DNA from: Pseudomonadota bacterium
GTDB taxonomy: Bacteria; Pseudomonadota; Gammaproteobacteria; Xanthomonadales; Xanthomonadaceae
Direction of reading: 5' to 3'
Length of the DNA: 64,000 nucleotides
NCBI GenBank assembly: GCA_018242465.1
Contig: JAFEBY010000126.1
Coordinates: forward strand, 1 to 64,000
Below the pieces are notes generated by a model, which saw nothing but the letters and a program-made list of their open reading frames with translations, did not search any database and was not told where the DNA came from. Numbering within the stretch: the first letter of the stretch is position 1; each line of letters begins with the position of its first letter. Shown here piece after piece: positions 8,932 through 20,638 of the stretch. A program made the position numbers and the translations under genes.

Positions 8932-8998
8932 GTACGCATCAGACGGATGCTGCGTACGAGCCTACATGGATGTATTCACGGCGTATCGGCGGCTGCAG
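8932..8998 (+). repeat. Dispersed intergenic repeat, copy A
   Basis: The core at 8956-8984 begins ACGAGCCTACATGGA and continues YGTAYTYRCGGCGT. It matches a second copy at 34090-34118 in the same orientation (first 15 bases identical, 24 of 29 overall). Imperfect inverted repeats flank the core (GTACGCA at 8932-8938 against TGCGTAC at 8951-8957). The 188-base gap between ppa and the DUF4136 gene holds nothing else I can identify. Confidence 0.6.
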
Positions 8999-9029
8999 AC
9001 AACCGCGATAGGCGCATAGCCGGACGAGA

Positions 9030-9626
9030 TCATTTCTTCGCCGGCACCATCGGCTGGTTGCTTCCGGCTTGATACGGATACTTGGCGAACACCGCGGTGA
9101 TCGTCTTGTCGATGTTGGCGGCGCGCTCCTGTGCGTTCATGCGCGTCACCGTGGCGATCGCGTCGCCCGTCCACACCATGCGGTTCTGCTTCGCATCCAC
9201 CAGGTCGATGCTCAGCGTGCCTTCCTGATAGTTGCTGACCTGCATCTGGTCATACCACACTGGCACCGCGACATAGGCGCGGCGGCGATAGCTGTAGAGC
9301 ACCTGGACATCGCTCATCGGTACGCTGTACACCGCGGTGCGATCACGCACCACGCCCTGGAAGTTCACCTGAAGGTCGGGCGACTTTTCGCTATAGGTGT
9401 ACCCATGCGCCGTCATCTCGCGACGCACGTTGTCCTTGATGCGATCGGTGATCCAACTGGCGTAGCCGGACTGCTCCATCGCCAGCGGGGTGTAGAAGCC
9501 CCAAGTGCGATAGCGGCCGAAATCGGCGGATGGATCCTGGTCGGTCTTGACGTAGGGGCCACTGGCACACGCCGCGAGCAGCAGGGTGGCGGCCAGCACT
9601 GCCGCCGTGGCAATTTTCTTGAACAT
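9030..9626 (-). CDS. DUF4136 domain lipoprotein
   Basis: 198 aa. The N-terminus MFKKIATAAVLAATLLLAACASG is a lipoprotein signal with lipobox LLAAC and C20 as the modified residue. The rest matches DUF4136: DFGRYRTWGFYTPLA, SPDLQVNFQG and a C-terminal NMRVWTG-like strand with KTITAVFAKYPYQ. This family consists of envelope lipoproteins of unknown function. The start at 9626 follows GGGAG; an in-frame start eight codons upstream would lengthen the signal. It is downstream of thiC in the same direction, across a 113-base gap. Confidence 0.85.
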   Translation of the reverse strand: MFKKIATAAVLAATLLLAACASGPYVKTDQDPSADFGRYRTWGFYTPLAMEQSGYASWITDRIKDNVRREMTAHGYTYSEKSPDLQVNFQGVVRDRTAVYSVPMSDVQVLYSYRRRAYVAVPVWYDQMQVSNYQEGTLSIDLVDAKQNRMVWTGDAIATVTRMNAQERAANIDKTITAVFAKYPYQAGSNQPMVPAKK

Positions 9627-9739
9627 GATGGGCTCTCCCTTGGCGTTCATGGCTGCAGTTTAGAACGTCCGCTGTAAACAGTGCGTGTCATCCCCGTACC
9701 GTTGCCGCGCGTTCACCAGGGGTAGCCCGGAACCATGCC

Positions 9740-11785
<2,046 letters not shown>

Positions 11786-11818
11786 ACAAATTAGACCATA
11801 TCGGGCCCTGCCCGGCGA

Positions 11819-13660
11819 TCAGGCGCCGTCGAGCAAGGCCCTGTCGCGTACTGCACCCTTGTCGGCACTGGTCGCCAACAACGCATAGGCCTTGAGCGCC
11901 GTCGAAACCTTGCGCGCACGCGGAAGTGCGGGCTTCCAGCCAGATGCGTCCTGTTCGGCACGGCGCGTGGCGAGTTGCGCTTCGTCCACCAGCAATTCGA
12001 TCGAACGCTGGGGGATATCGATGCGGATGCGGTCGCCATCGCGCACCAACCCGATCGCGCCACCCGCCGCGGCTTCGGGCGAGACATGGCCGATCGACAG
12101 GCCAGAGGTTCCACCGGAAAAACGCCCATCCGTGAGCAAGGCGCATTGCTTGCCCAGCCCTTTCGATTTCAGGTACGAGGTCGGATACAACATTTCCTGC
12201 ATGCCCGGCCCGCCCTTCGGTCCTTCGTAGCGAATCACCACCACGTCGCCGGGTCGCACTTCGTCGCCGAGGATCCCCTTCACCGCTGCGTCCTGGCTTT
12301 CGTAGACGCGGACGACACCTTCGAAAACGTGGATCGACTCGTCGACACCGGCGGTTTTCACCACGCAACCGTCCAGCGCGATGTTGCCGTGGAGCACCGC
12401 GAGTCCACCTTCCTTCGAATAGGCGTGGGCGACGTCGCGGATGCAGCCCTCGGCGCGGTCATCATCGAGCGACGGCCAGCGCGTCGACTGGCTGAAGGCT
12501 GTTTGCGTCGGAATGCCGGCGGGGCCCGCCTTGTAGAAGGTCGCCACATTCTCGTCCGCGGTTCGCGTGATGTCCCATTTTGAAATGGCATCGCCCAGCG
12601 TCTTTGCGTGTACGGTGGCAACATCGGTGTGCAGCAATCCACCGCGTGCGAGTTCGCCGAGGATGGCGATGATGCCACCGGCGCGATGGACGTCTTCGAT
12701 GTGGTATTTCTGCGTATTCGGCGCGACCTTGCACAGCTGCGGCACCCGCCGGGACAGGCGATCGATGTCGCGCATGCTGAAGTCGACTTCGCCTTCCTGT
12801 GCCGCCGCCAGCAGGTGGAGGATGGTATTAGTCGATCCGCCCATCGCGATATCGAGCGTCATCGCATTCTCGAACGCCGCAAACGTCGCAATGCCGCGCG
12901 GCAATGCCGTTCCATCTTCCGCGCCATACCAGCGATGGCAGAGTTCGACCGCGGTCCGACCGGCACGCAGGAACAACTCCTCGCGGTCCGCATGCGTGGC
13001 AACCACGGTGCCGTTCCCGGGCAGCGCAAGTCCCAATGCTTCCATCAGGCAGTTCATCGAATTGGCGGTGAACATGCCGCTGCACGACCCGCACGTCGGG
13101 CAAGCGCTGCGTTCGACCGCGGCAACCTGTTCGTCGGACGCATCGGGATCGGCAGCCATCACCATCGCATCGATCAGGTCAAGCTTGTGGTCGGCGAGGC
13201 GCGTCTTGCCGGCTTCCATCGGCCCGCCGGACACGAACACCGCCGGGATGTTCAGGCGCAACGCCGCCATCAGCATGCCGGGCGTGATCTTGTCGCAGTT
13301 GGAAATGCACACGAGCGCATCGGCACAATGCGCATTGACCATGTACTCGACCGAGTCCGCGATGATCTCGCGCGACGGCAGTGAATAGAGCATGCCATCG
13401 TGACCCATGGCGATGCCGTCATCGACGGCGATGGTGTCGAATTCGCGTGCGACGCCACCAACGCGCTCGATTTCGCGCGCGACGAGTTGCCCGAGATCCT
13501 TCAGGTGCACATGTCCCGGCACGAACTGGGTGAACGAATTGGCGATCGCGATGATCGGCTTGCCGAAATCCCCATCCTTGAGGCCGGTGGCGCGCCACAG
13601 CGCGCGGGCGCCGGCCATGTTGCGACCGTGGGTGGAGGTACGGGAACGATAGTCGGGCAT
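11819..13660 (-). CDS. ilvD: Dihydroxy-acid dehydratase IlvD
   Basis: 613 aa from [20 protein letters not shown], the standard IlvD N-terminus (an in-frame extension to 13693 is rejected). It dehydrates 2,3-dihydroxy acids to 2-oxo acids in the third step of valine and isoleucine synthesis. Fe-S cluster cysteines are visible in [11 protein letters not shown] and [16 protein letters not shown]. It is transcribed divergently from the ilvC-leuB operon, from a 378-base intergenic region before ilvC that also carries the ilv leader. It therefore escapes that attenuator and needs separate control. Confidence 0.97.
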   Translation of the reverse strand: MPDYRSRTSTHGRNMAGARALWRATGLKDGDFGKPIIAIANSFTQFVPGHVHLKDLGQLVAREIERVGGVAREFDTIAVDDGIAMGHDGMLYSLPSREIIADSVEYMVNAHCADALVCISNCDKITPGMLMAALRLNIPAVFVSGGPMEAGKTRLADHKLDLIDAMVMAADPDASDEQVAAVERSACPTCGSCSGMFTANSMNCLMEALGLALPGNGTVVATHADREELFLRAGRTAVELCHRWYGAEDGTALPRGIATFAAFENAMTLDIAMGGSTNTILHLLAAAQEGEVDFSMRDIDRLSRRVPQLCKVAPNTQKYHIEDVHRAGGIIAILGELARGGLLHTDVATVHAKTLGDAISKWDITRTADENVATFYKAGPAGIPTQTAFSQSTRWPSLDDDRAEGCIRDVAHAYSKEGGLAVLHGNIALDGCVVKTAGVDESIHVFEGVVRVYESQDAAVKGILGDEVRPGDVVVIRYEGPKGGPGMQEMLYPTSYLKSKGLGKQCALLTDGRFSGGTSGLSIGHVSPEAAAGGAIGLVRDGDRIRIDIPQRSIELLVDEAQLATRRAEQDASGWKPALPRARKVSTALKAYALLATSADKGAVRDRALLDGA

Positions 13661-13808
13661 GACGCAACCTGCAGGAATTTCGTGAAAAAACACTGGAGAA
13701 CCCGATTCTGCGGCGTTTCCATGGTTTCAGTTGCAACGATGCGTCATGACGAATCGGCATAACGGATCAGGTTGACAAGCGCATTCACCTCGTGGTTTCC
13801 TCCTACCC
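13661..13808. promoter_or_regulatory. Divergent ilvD / ilv-leu promoter region
   Basis: A 148-base non-coding stretch that must hold promoters in both directions. On the plus strand a consensus TTGACA sits at 13772-13777, but no convincing -10 follows at 16-18 bases. No clear operator is seen. The ilv leader peptide begins at its right end. Confidence 0.4.
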
Positions 13809-13922
13809 ATGCTGCGTTGCCACATGCCACTTGCCAGCGACACCCCGACCGCCATCCCGGCGGCCATTCTCGTACTCGTCCTTATTACCTCGCCCACAGG
13901 TGCGGGACGATCCGGCGTGTAA
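13809..13922 (+). CDS. ilv operon leader peptide
   Basis: A 37-codon frame ending 116 bases before ilvC, whose residues 20-27 read ILVLVLIT: a tight run of codons for exactly the three end products of the downstream pathway, plus threonine. Several of these codons (ATT, GTA, CTT) are uncommon in the surrounding genes, which favour ATC, GTC and CTG; that should sharpen ribosome stalling. The ATG lacks a good Shine-Dalgarno, and M6 (13824) is an alternative start. It is followed by mutually exclusive RNA hairpins (13899-13978), the hallmark of transcription attenuation. Confidence 0.85.
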   Translation: MLRCHMPLASDTPTAIPAAILVLVLITSPTGAGRSGV

Positions 13923-13960
13923 GACCAGAAACAAACGACCGAATCGCAAAACCCCGCACC
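13899..13960 (+). promoter_or_regulatory. Predicted antiterminator pairing of the ilv attenuator
   Basis: GGTGCGGG at 13899-13906, inside the last codons of the leader peptide, is exactly complementary to CCCGCACC at 13953-13960, the 5' arm of the terminator. It is identical to the terminator 3' arm. A ribosome stalled on the Ile/Leu/Val codons (13866-13886) would leave it free to pair and block termination; one that reaches the stop codon would cover it. Confidence 0.75.
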
Positions 13961-13978
13961 GCAAGGTGCGGGGTTTTT
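13948..13978 (+). terminator. Attenuator terminator of the ilv-leu operon
   Basis: Perfect 13-bp stem: AAAACCCCGCACC (13948-13960), loop GCAA, GGTGCGGGGTTTT (13965-13977), with a five-T run at 13973-13977. It sits 25 bases after the leader stop codon and 60 bases before ilvC. Confidence 0.9.
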
Positions 13979-14038
13979 CATTTTCGGGCCTGCAATTTCA
14001 AACGAAACCATTTCACACCCCCAACCGGAACCATCGCC

Positions 14039-15055
14039 ATGACCAGCAACAAACCCAGGATCGCCATCGTCGGATACGGAAGTCAGGGCCGTGCCCATGC
14101 ACTCAACCTTCGTGACTCCGGCTTCGATGTCACCGTCGGCCTTCGACCGGGCGGCCCCACCGAGATGAAGGCGAAAGCCGACGGATTCACGGTGAAATCC
14201 CCCGCAGAAGCGGTGAAGGACGCCGAACTCGTCGCCGTGCTCACGCCCGACATGGTGCAGCCGCAGCTCTATGGCGAAGTGATCGAACCGAACATCGCCA
14301 AGGGCGCCTGCCTGCTGTTTGCGCACGGTTTCAACGTGCATTACGGCCAGATCAGCCCGCGCGAAGACCTCGATGTCGTGCTCGTCGCGCCCAAGGGCCC
14401 GGGCGCGCTGGTGCGCCGCGAATACGAAATCGGCCGCGGCGTGCCGTCGGTCTACGCAGTGCATCAGGACAAGTCGGGCAATGCCGAGCAGCTCGCGCTC
14501 ACCTACTGCGCCGGCATCGGCGGCGCACGCCAGAACGCGATCAAGACCACGTTCAAGGAGGAGACCGAAACCGACCTGTTCGGCGAACAGGCCGTGCTGT
14601 GCGGTGGTGCCACCAAACTGGTGCAGGCCGGCTGGGAAACGCTGGTCGAGGCCGGTTACCAACCGGAAGTCGCCTATTACGAATGCCTGCACGAACTGAA
14701 GCTGATCGTCGATCTGTTCTATGAAGGCGGCATCACCCGCATGCACGAATTCATCAGCGAGACTGCGCAATATGGCGCACTCACGCGTGGTCCGTACGTC
14801 GTTGACGACAACACCCGCGCGCAGATGAAGAAGGTGCTCACCGAGATCCAGGACGGCACCTTCGCCCGCCAGTGGATCGCCGAATACGCCGCCGGCAACG
14901 CCAACTACAAGGCGATGAAGCAGGCCGACCTCGATCATCCGATCGAAGCGGTCGGCAAGAAACTGCGCGCCAACATGAAGTGGCTGGCGTCGTCGCCTGC
15001 GCAACCGGCCAAGCCGGCAGCGCAGGCTGAAGCGAAACAGAGCGAGGCTGCGTGA
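14039..15055 (+). CDS. ilvC: Ketol-acid reductoisomerase (class I)
   Basis: 338 aa. It converts acetolactate or acetohydroxybutyrate to dihydroxy acids using NADPH and Mg2+, the second common step of valine and isoleucine synthesis. The Rossmann loop [18 protein letters not shown] and the knotted-domain motifs [12 protein letters not shown] and [17 protein letters not shown] identify class I KARI. An Ala/Pro/Gln-rich tail (after about 315) is longer than usual. It is the first structural gene after the attenuator, and its stop overlaps the ilvG ATG (TGATG). An in-frame TTG at 13772 would run through the terminator hairpin and is not the start. Confidence 0.97.
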   Translation: MTSNKPRIAIVGYGSQGRAHALNLRDSGFDVTVGLRPGGPTEMKAKADGFTVKSPAEAVKDAELVAVLTPDMVQPQLYGEVIEPNIAKGACLLFAHGFNVHYGQISPREDLDVVLVAPKGPGALVRREYEIGRGVPSVYAVHQDKSGNAEQLALTYCAGIGGARQNAIKTTFKEETETDLFGEQAVLCGGATKLVQAGWETLVEAGYQPEVAYYECLHELKLIVDLFYEGGITRMHEFISETAQYGALTRGPYVVDDNTRAQMKKVLTEIQDGTFARQWIAEYAAGNANYKAMKQADLDHPIEAVGKKLRANMKWLASSPAQPAKPAAQAEAKQSEAA

Positions 15056-16791
15056 TGAACGGCGCCCGCTGGCTGGCACAGGCTCTTGTCGCGGAAGGCG
15101 TCGACACGCTGTTCGGGTATCCCGGCGGCGCGATCATGCCCTTTTACGACGCCCTCCATGGCGCACCGGAACTGAAGCACGTCCTGGTTCGCCACGAGCA
15201 GGGTGCGGCGTTCGCCGCGAATGGCTATGCGCGTGCCAGCGGGCGCGTCGGTGTCTGCGTGGCGACATCGGGTCCCGGCGCCTCGAACCTGGTGACCGGG
15301 ATTGCCGATGCGATGCTGGATTCGGTGCCGATGGTGGTGATCACCGGGCAGGTGCCGACATCCCTGATGGGCACCGACGCCTTCCAGGAACTCGACGTAT
15401 TCGGAATGATGATGCCGATGGTGAAGCACAGCTTCATCGCGCGGCGCATCGATGACCTGCCCCGCATTGTCGGCGAAGCGTTCCGGATCGCACGCTCCGG
15501 CCGTCCCGGCCCGGTGCTGATCGACCTGCCGAAGGACGTGCAGCTCGCCGATGCCGCACATCTGCCAAACCACGCACCGTCCACACCCGATGCCACGGAA
15601 ACGCCAACGGATGCTTTTCTGCACGAAGCATTGGCGCTGATTTCACAAGCCGATCGCCCGGTCCTCTACGGCGGTGGTGGTATCGCCCTTGGCGATGCCC
15701 TGTCGGCGTTCCGCACCTTCGTCGATGCCACGCAAATCCCGACCGTGCTGACGTTGAAGGGCCTGGGCGCATTGCCGAGCCGTCACCCGTTGAATCTTGG
15801 CATGCTGGGCATGCATGGCAGTCGCGCCGCCAACCTGGCGGTGCAGGAATGCGACGTGCTGATCGTGGTCGGCGCGCGTTTTGACGATCGCGCCACGGGC
15901 AAACTCGCCGAATTCGCACCGAACGCGCGTGTCGTCCACATGGACATCGACGCCTGCGAACTCGGAAAATTGCGCCACGCCGATGCCGCCGTGCGCGGCG
16001 ACATCGTCACCACCCTCACCAAACTGACGCTGCCCTGCGCGGCGCATCTGCATGGCCGCCACGGGCCCGCGCGCCGCAGCTGGCGCGCAAATTGCCAGGA
16101 ACGTGCGCGTCTGCACGCGGCGCGCTACGACGCACCCGGTGATGGCGTGTTCGCGCCGGCGATGTTGAAGCGACTGTCGGAGATCGCGCCTGACGCGATT
16201 GTGTCCTGCGATGTCGGCCAGCACCAGATGTGGGTGGCGCAGCACTGGCAACTCGACGATCCGCGCAAGCACCTGACCAGCGGCGCACTCGGCGCGATGG
16301 GCTTCGGCCTGCCTGCGGCGATCGGCGCGCAAATGCAGGACCCGGACGCACGCGTGATCTGCGTCAGCGGCGATGGCTCGTTCCTGATGAATGTGCAGGA
16401 ACTGGCGACGCTGCGCCGCTACGGCTTGCCAGTGAAGATCGTGCTGCTCGACAACCAGGCGCTGGGCATGGTCCGCCAGTGGCAGGAGCTGTTCTTCGAC
16501 AAGCGGTATTCCGAAATCGACCTCTCCGACAACCCCGATTTCACCGCAGTCGCGCGCGCCTTCGGCATCGAGGCGTTGCACGTCGAACGCGCCGCCGACA
16601 TGGACAGCGCCTTGCAGGCCTTGCTCGACGCCAAGGGCCCGGCGCTGCTGCACGTCGCCATCGACACCGCGACCAATGTGTGGCCGCTGGTGCCACCCAA
16701 CCGCAACAACGCCGAAATGCTCGATCCGCAGCTCGATACGACTCAGCCAACACATCCCCATTTGGAGAAACCCCGTGCGCTATCAGCTTGA
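15055..16791 (+). CDS. ilvG: Acetolactate synthase, large (catalytic) subunit
   Basis: 578 aa. It condenses pyruvate with pyruvate or 2-oxobutyrate, with ThDP, FAD and Mg2+ as cofactors. The catalytic glutamate is E48 in LVRHEQGAAFAANGYAR; the ThDP/Mg motif runs from GDGSFLMN to the DNQALGMVRQWQ segment. Called ilvG because a small ilvM-like ACT subunit follows directly, as in the enterobacterial isozyme II; ilvB would be the other possible name. Translationally coupled to ilvC by TGATG; its 3' end overlaps ilvM by 17 bases. Confidence 0.95.
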   Translation: MNGARWLAQALVAEGVDTLFGYPGGAIMPFYDALHGAPELKHVLVRHEQGAAFAANGYARASGRVGVCVATSGPGASNLVTGIADAMLDSVPMVVITGQVPTSLMGTDAFQELDVFGMMMPMVKHSFIARRIDDLPRIVGEAFRIARSGRPGPVLIDLPKDVQLADAAHLPNHAPSTPDATETPTDAFLHEALALISQADRPVLYGGGGIALGDALSAFRTFVDATQIPTVLTLKGLGALPSRHPLNLGMLGMHGSRAANLAVQECDVLIVVGARFDDRATGKLAEFAPNARVVHMDIDACELGKLRHADAAVRGDIVTTLTKLTLPCAAHLHGRHGPARRSWRANCQERARLHAARYDAPGDGVFAPAMLKRLSEIAPDAIVSCDVGQHQMWVAQHWQLDDPRKHLTSGALGAMGFGLPAAIGAQMQDPDARVICVSGDGSFLMNVQELATLRRYGLPVKIVLLDNQALGMVRQWQELFFDKRYSEIDLSDNPDFTAVARAFGIEALHVERAADMDSALQALLDAKGPALLHVAIDTATNVWPLVPPNRNNAEMLDPQLDTTQPTHPHLEKPRALSA

Positions 16792-17011
16792 TCTCACCTT
16801 GCGCCAGGCCGAGGGTGCGCTCGCGCGCGTGCTCGGCACCACCGAACGTCGCGGCTTCTCGCCGTTGAGCGTGGATGGCGAAACCCAATCCGACGGTGAT
16901 CGCTGGCATCTGCGCATGACCGTCGAAGGGGAACGCGCGCCGGAATCGCTGCAGCAACAACTGGCGAAGCTGTACGACTGCCTCGCCGTGGAGGTGTCGC
17001 CATGTCGTTGA
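16775..17011 (+). CDS. ilvM: Acetolactate synthase small subunit (IlvM-like ACT protein)
   Basis: 78 aa starting at GTG 16775 with GGAG about 9 bases upstream. The sequence RYQLDLTLRQAEGALARVLGTTERRGF is an ACT-domain start like that of IlvM (87 aa in E. coli), the small subunit that stabilises and activates IlvG. It is much shorter than IlvH-type subunits. It overlaps ilvG by 17 bases and ilvE by 10 bases, so production of the three proteins is tightly coupled. Because the start is a GTG inside ilvG, automatic callers may miss it. Confidence 0.85.
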   Translation: MRYQLDLTLRQAEGALARVLGTTERRGFSPLSVDGETQSDGDRWHLRMTVEGERAPESLQQQLAKLYDCLAVEVSPCR

Positions 17012-17931
17012 GCGATGCCGACCTCGTCGCCCCCGCGCGCGAAACCGAATCGGCATCCCCCCGCGTGGTTCCGCCGCAGGTCTGGTTCGATGGCCGCTTC
17101 GTCGCGGCCGACAGCGATCGCGCACCGCTGACCACCCATGCGATGCATTACGGCAGTGGCGTGTTCGAAGGCATTCGCGCCTATGCGACCAGCGATGGCG
17201 GCAGCGCAGTGTTCCGCCTGCCAGAACACCTGGAACGCATGCGCAAGGGATGCGAACTGCTGGGCATCGCGTTCGACGTCGATGTCGCCACCCAGGCGAC
17301 ACTGGCCGTGCTGCGCCAGAACGGACATCGCGACGCCTATGTGCGCCCGCTGGCGTGGTGCGGCACCGGCTCGATCGGCCTCGACGTATCGTCGGTGGAC
17401 AAGCACCTGATGGTCGCGACCTTTCCCACCAACGTCCATTTATCCGGCGAAAAAGTGAAGCTCGGCACTTCGTCGTGGCGACGCAACCCGGCGACCTCGC
17501 TGCCGCCGCTGAAACTGTGCGGTGCCTACGTCAATTCGATCCTGGCCAAGCATGAAGCGAAACAGCGCGGTTGCAACGAAGCGCTGTTCGTCGATGAACA
17601 AGGGCGCGTCGTCGAATGCACCGGCGCCAATGTCTTCATGGTGCGCGGCGGCCACATCACAGCCGTCGAACACCGTGATGCACTGGCCGGCATCACCCGC
17701 GACACCATCGTCGCGCTGACCGGCGCCGAATCGCGTCAGGTGCGCCACGACGAATTGCTGGATGCCGACGAGGTCTTCGTGGTCGGGACCGCGGCCGAGG
17801 TCACGCCGATCGATGAACTCGATGATCGCACTTACCCCGACCAGCGCGTTGGGCGTGAAGTGGCGGAACTCTATCGACGCGTGGTGCGCGGGGAAGATCC
17901 CCGCCATGCCCGCTGGCTGACGCGCGTCTGA
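17002..17931 (+). CDS. ilvE: Branched-chain amino acid aminotransferase
   Basis: 309 aa, fold-type IV PLP enzyme. MHYGSGVFEGIRAY and the PLP lysine K171 in SLPPLKLCGAYVNSILAKHEA match bacterial IlvE, as does VVECTGANVFMV. It transaminates the 2-oxo acids of Val, Ile and Leu with glutamate, the last step of all three pathways. The position inside the operon supports IlvE over D-amino-acid or aminodeoxychorismate members. It overlaps ilvM by 10 bases; only the TGAGTG junction separates it from ilvA. Confidence 0.93.
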   Translation: MSLSDADLVAPARETESASPRVVPPQVWFDGRFVAADSDRAPLTTHAMHYGSGVFEGIRAYATSDGGSAVFRLPEHLERMRKGCELLGIAFDVDVATQATLAVLRQNGHRDAYVRPLAWCGTGSIGLDVSSVDKHLMVATFPTNVHLSGEKVKLGTSSWRRNPATSLPPLKLCGAYVNSILAKHEAKQRGCNEALFVDEQGRVVECTGANVFMVRGGHITAVEHRDALAGITRDTIVALTGAESRQVRHDELLDADEVFVVGTAAEVTPIDELDDRTYPDQRVGREVAELYRRVVRGEDPRHARWLTRV

Positions 17932-17934
17932 GTG

Positions 17935-19068
17935 ATGGACATCGACGTAGCCAGCGCATTGCCCGTGACCGCCGCCGACGTGCTGGCGGCACAGGCTCGG
18001 CTGCGTCGCTATCTCGATCCCACCCCGTTGCATTACGCCGAACGCTTCGGCTGCTGGTTGAAACTGGAAAACCTGCAACGCACCGGTTCCTACAAGGTGC
18101 GCGGCGCAATGAATGCCTTGCTGGCAATGCGCGAACGTGGCGATGGCCGCACCACCATCGCTGCTTCTGCCGGCAACCATGCACAGGGATTGGCATGGGC
18201 GGCGTATCGGCTCGGCATGCAAGCGATCACCGTGATGCCGCGCTGCGCGCCGGAAACCAAGATCGCCGGCGTTGCCCATTGGGGCGCGACCGTGCGCCTG
18301 CATGGCGACAGTTACGACGAAGCCAAGGCGTTCGCCGCCGAACTCGCCGCACAACATGATTATCGCTTGCTGTCGGCCTTCGATGATCCCGACGTAATTG
18401 CAGGCCAGGGAACGGTCGGGCTGGAGATTGCAGCGCTGATGCCGGACGTGGTGGTGGTGCCAATCGGTGGCGGCGGCCTCGCCTCCGGCGTCGTGCTGGC
18501 GCTGAAATCGCAAGGAGTGCGGGTGATCGGCGCGCAGGTCGAACACGTCGACTCGATGGCGCGCGCGCTGCGTGGTGATCACGACGTGCGCGAACCCGCG
18601 ATGACGCTGGCCGACGGCGTGCGGGTGAAAGTGCCCGGCGCGTTGACGCAGCAAGTGCTGGGTGAACTGCTGGACGACGTGGTGATCGTGCGCGAAGCCG
18701 AGCTACGCGAAACCTTGGTGCGCCTGGCACTGGAAGAGCACGTGATCGCCGAAGGCGCCGGCGCATTGGCGTTGGCAGCCGGTCGTCGCGTCGCCGGCAA
18801 GCGCAAGTGCGCGGTAGTGTCCGGCGGCAATGTCGATGCCGGCGTATTGGCGCAGCTGCTGTGCGACGTGCGTCCGCGTGCGCCACGCAGGCCACGCCGG
18901 CGAGTGCAGGAATCATTGCCGGAAAGTCCGGCGCGGATGCTCGACGAACTGGCCGTTGCCACGACCAAACGCCCACGACTTAGACCGGCTGTCGTGACGG
19001 CGAACACCGCAACGACAGCCCGGAACACCACCCCTATATCTGCATCCACGCCAATAGAGATCGCCTGA
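17935..19068 (+). CDS. ilvA: Threonine ammonia-lyase, short form without regulatory domain
   Basis: 377 aa. It deaminates threonine to 2-oxobutyrate, the entry to isoleucine. PLP motifs are clear: [21 protein letters not shown] with the Schiff-base lysine, [14 protein letters not shown] and the phosphate loop GGGGLASGV. The catalytic domain ends at about 315. There is no ACT-like domain like that of E. coli IlvA, so this is TdcB-like in build although biosynthetic by context. The last about 65 residues are an Arg/Pro/Thr-rich, low-complexity tail ([11 protein letters not shown]...) with no match I recognise. ATG 17935 was chosen over GTG 17932. Confidence 0.9.
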   Translation: MDIDVASALPVTAADVLAAQARLRRYLDPTPLHYAERFGCWLKLENLQRTGSYKVRGAMNALLAMRERGDGRTTIAASAGNHAQGLAWAAYRLGMQAITVMPRCAPETKIAGVAHWGATVRLHGDSYDEAKAFAAELAAQHDYRLLSAFDDPDVIAGQGTVGLEIAALMPDVVVVPIGGGGLASGVVLALKSQGVRVIGAQVEHVDSMARALRGDHDVREPAMTLADGVRVKVPGALTQQVLGELLDDVVIVREAELRETLVRLALEEHVIAEGAGALALAAGRRVAGKRKCAVVSGGNVDAGVLAQLLCDVRPRAPRRPRRRVQESLPESPARMLDELAVATTKRPRLRPAVVTANTATTARNTTPISASTPIEIA

Positions 19069-19069
19069 C

Positions 19070-20638
19070 GTGAACGACTCCTCCCCCAGCGACATCACAC
19101 ACATTTCCGCGCAACCCATTCGAATTTTCGATACCACCCTGCGCGATGGCGAGCAATCGCCCGGCTTCACCATGAACGCCGAACAGAAGATCCTGTTCGC
19201 GCATGCCCTGGCGGATCTCGGCGTCGACATCATCGAATCCGGGTTTCCCAACAGCTCGCCAGCCGATTTCAATGCAGTGCGCACCATCGCCCGCGAAGTC
19301 CGCGGCAGCACCATCGCCGCACTCGCACGCTGCCACCCTGCCGACATCGAAGCCTGCGCCAGCGCTCTGCAACACGCCGCCGCGCCACGCATCCACGTCT
19401 TCATTTCAACCAGTCCACTGCATCGCCAGCACAAACTCGGCATGAGCCGGGAGCAGGTGATCGAGCACGTGATCATGGGCGTGTCGTTGGCACGCAAGCA
19501 CATCGATGACGTCGAATTCTCCGCCGAGGACGCCTCGCGCACCGAGCGCGAATTCCTGGTCGAAGTATTCAATGCCGCCGTTGAAGCTGGCGCACGCACG
19601 CTCAACGTGCCCGATACCGTCGGCTACGGCACGCCCGGCGAAATCCGTGCGCTGTTCGAATACCTGCGCGCAAATGTCAAAGGTGCCGAGAACGTGGTGT
19701 TCAGCACTCACTGCCACAACGATCTCGGCCTTGCCGTCGCCAACTCGCTGGCTGCGGTCGAAGGTGGTGCACGCCAGATCGAATGCGCGATCAACGGCAT
19801 CGGCGAACGCGCCGGCAATGCCGCGTTGGAGGAGCTGGCGATGGCGTTGAAGGTGCGTGGCGGCTGGTACGACGCGACGACGCGCATCGACACCACACGC
19901 CTGCTCGCAACCTCGCGCCTGCTGTCGCGCATCACCGGAATCCAGGTCCAGCGCAACAAGGCGATCGTCGGCGTCAATGCCTTCGCTCACGAATCGGGCA
20001 TCCATCAGCACGGCATGCTGAAGAATCGCGACACCTACGAGATCATGCGTCCGCAGGACGTCGGCTGGGTGGATTCGCAACTGGTGTTGGGTCGCCACAG
20101 CGGCCGTGCCGCCGTCGCCGATCGCCTGCGCAAGCTGGGCTACGTGCTGGAAGACGCGCAACTCGACCAACTGATCGCGGAAGCAAAAGCACTGACCCAG
20201 ACCCAGCATGCGATCAGCGACCGCGACCTGCAACGACTGGTGGAAGGCGAACAATTCGGCCCCGGCTGGCGCGTCTCCGCACTGAGCCTGACCGACTACG
20301 GCAAGCGCACGCGCGCCCATGTCGATCTCTCCGATCCCGACGGTCGCCACGTCATCCACAGCGCCGAAGGCGAAGGCCCGGTCGCGGCGATGTTCGCGGC
20401 GCTGGCGCAGGCCACCGGTGTCGAGTTCGAGCTGGAAAGCTACGAAGTGCACAGCATGGGCGTCGGCGCGGATGCACGCGGCGAGGCCAACCTCAGCGCG
20501 CGCATCGATGGCGAGACCATGACCGGCCAGGGCACCAGCCGTGATGTGCTGGAAGCCAGCGCAATCGCTTGGCTCGACATCGCCAATCGCGTGTTGCGCG
20601 GAACCCGCGCCGAACCGCGCGTCGCTGCCACCGCATGA
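19070..20638 (+). CDS. leuA: 2-Isopropylmalate synthase
   Basis: 522 aa. It catalyses the first committed step of leucine synthesis, acetyl-CoA plus 2-oxoisovalerate. Key motifs: [14 protein letters not shown] (catalytic Arg-Asp and metal ligand), [17 protein letters not shown] (metal-binding His pair) and [16 protein letters not shown]-terminal LeuA dimer/allosteric domain (about 390-515) is present, so leucine feedback is expected. The start is GTG one base after the ilvA stop; no better ATG exists. Its stop overlaps the leuC ATG. Confidence 0.96.
   Translation: MNDSSPSDITHISAQPIRIFDTTLRDGEQSPGFTMNAEQKILFAHALADLGVDIIESGFPNSSPADFNAVRTIAREVRGSTIAALARCHPADIEACASALQHAAAPRIHVFISTSPLHRQHKLGMSREQVIEHVIMGVSLARKHIDDVEFSAEDASRTEREFLVEVFNAAVEAGARTLNVPDTVGYGTPGEIRALFEYLRANVKGAENVVFSTHCHNDLGLAVANSLAAVEGGARQIECAINGIGERAGNAALEELAMALKVRGGWYDATTRIDTTRLLATSRLLSRITGIQVQRNKAIVGVNAFAHESGIHQHGMLKNRDTYEIMRPQDVGWVDSQLVLGRHSGRAAVADRLRKLGYVLEDAQLDQLIAEAKALTQTQHAISDRDLQRLVEGEQFGPGWRVSALSLTDYGKRTRAHVDLSDPDGRHVIHSAEGEGPVAAMFAALAQATGVEFELESYEVHSMGVGADARGEANLSARIDGETMTGQGTSRDVLEASAIAWLDIANRVLRGTRAEPRVAATA

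Noticed and set aside
13772..14038. In-frame N-terminal extension of IlvC starting at TTG 13772
   Set aside because: It would translate through the leader region and the terminator hairpin, and the family start is [12 protein letters not shown] at 14039. The TTG is part of a TTGACA box.
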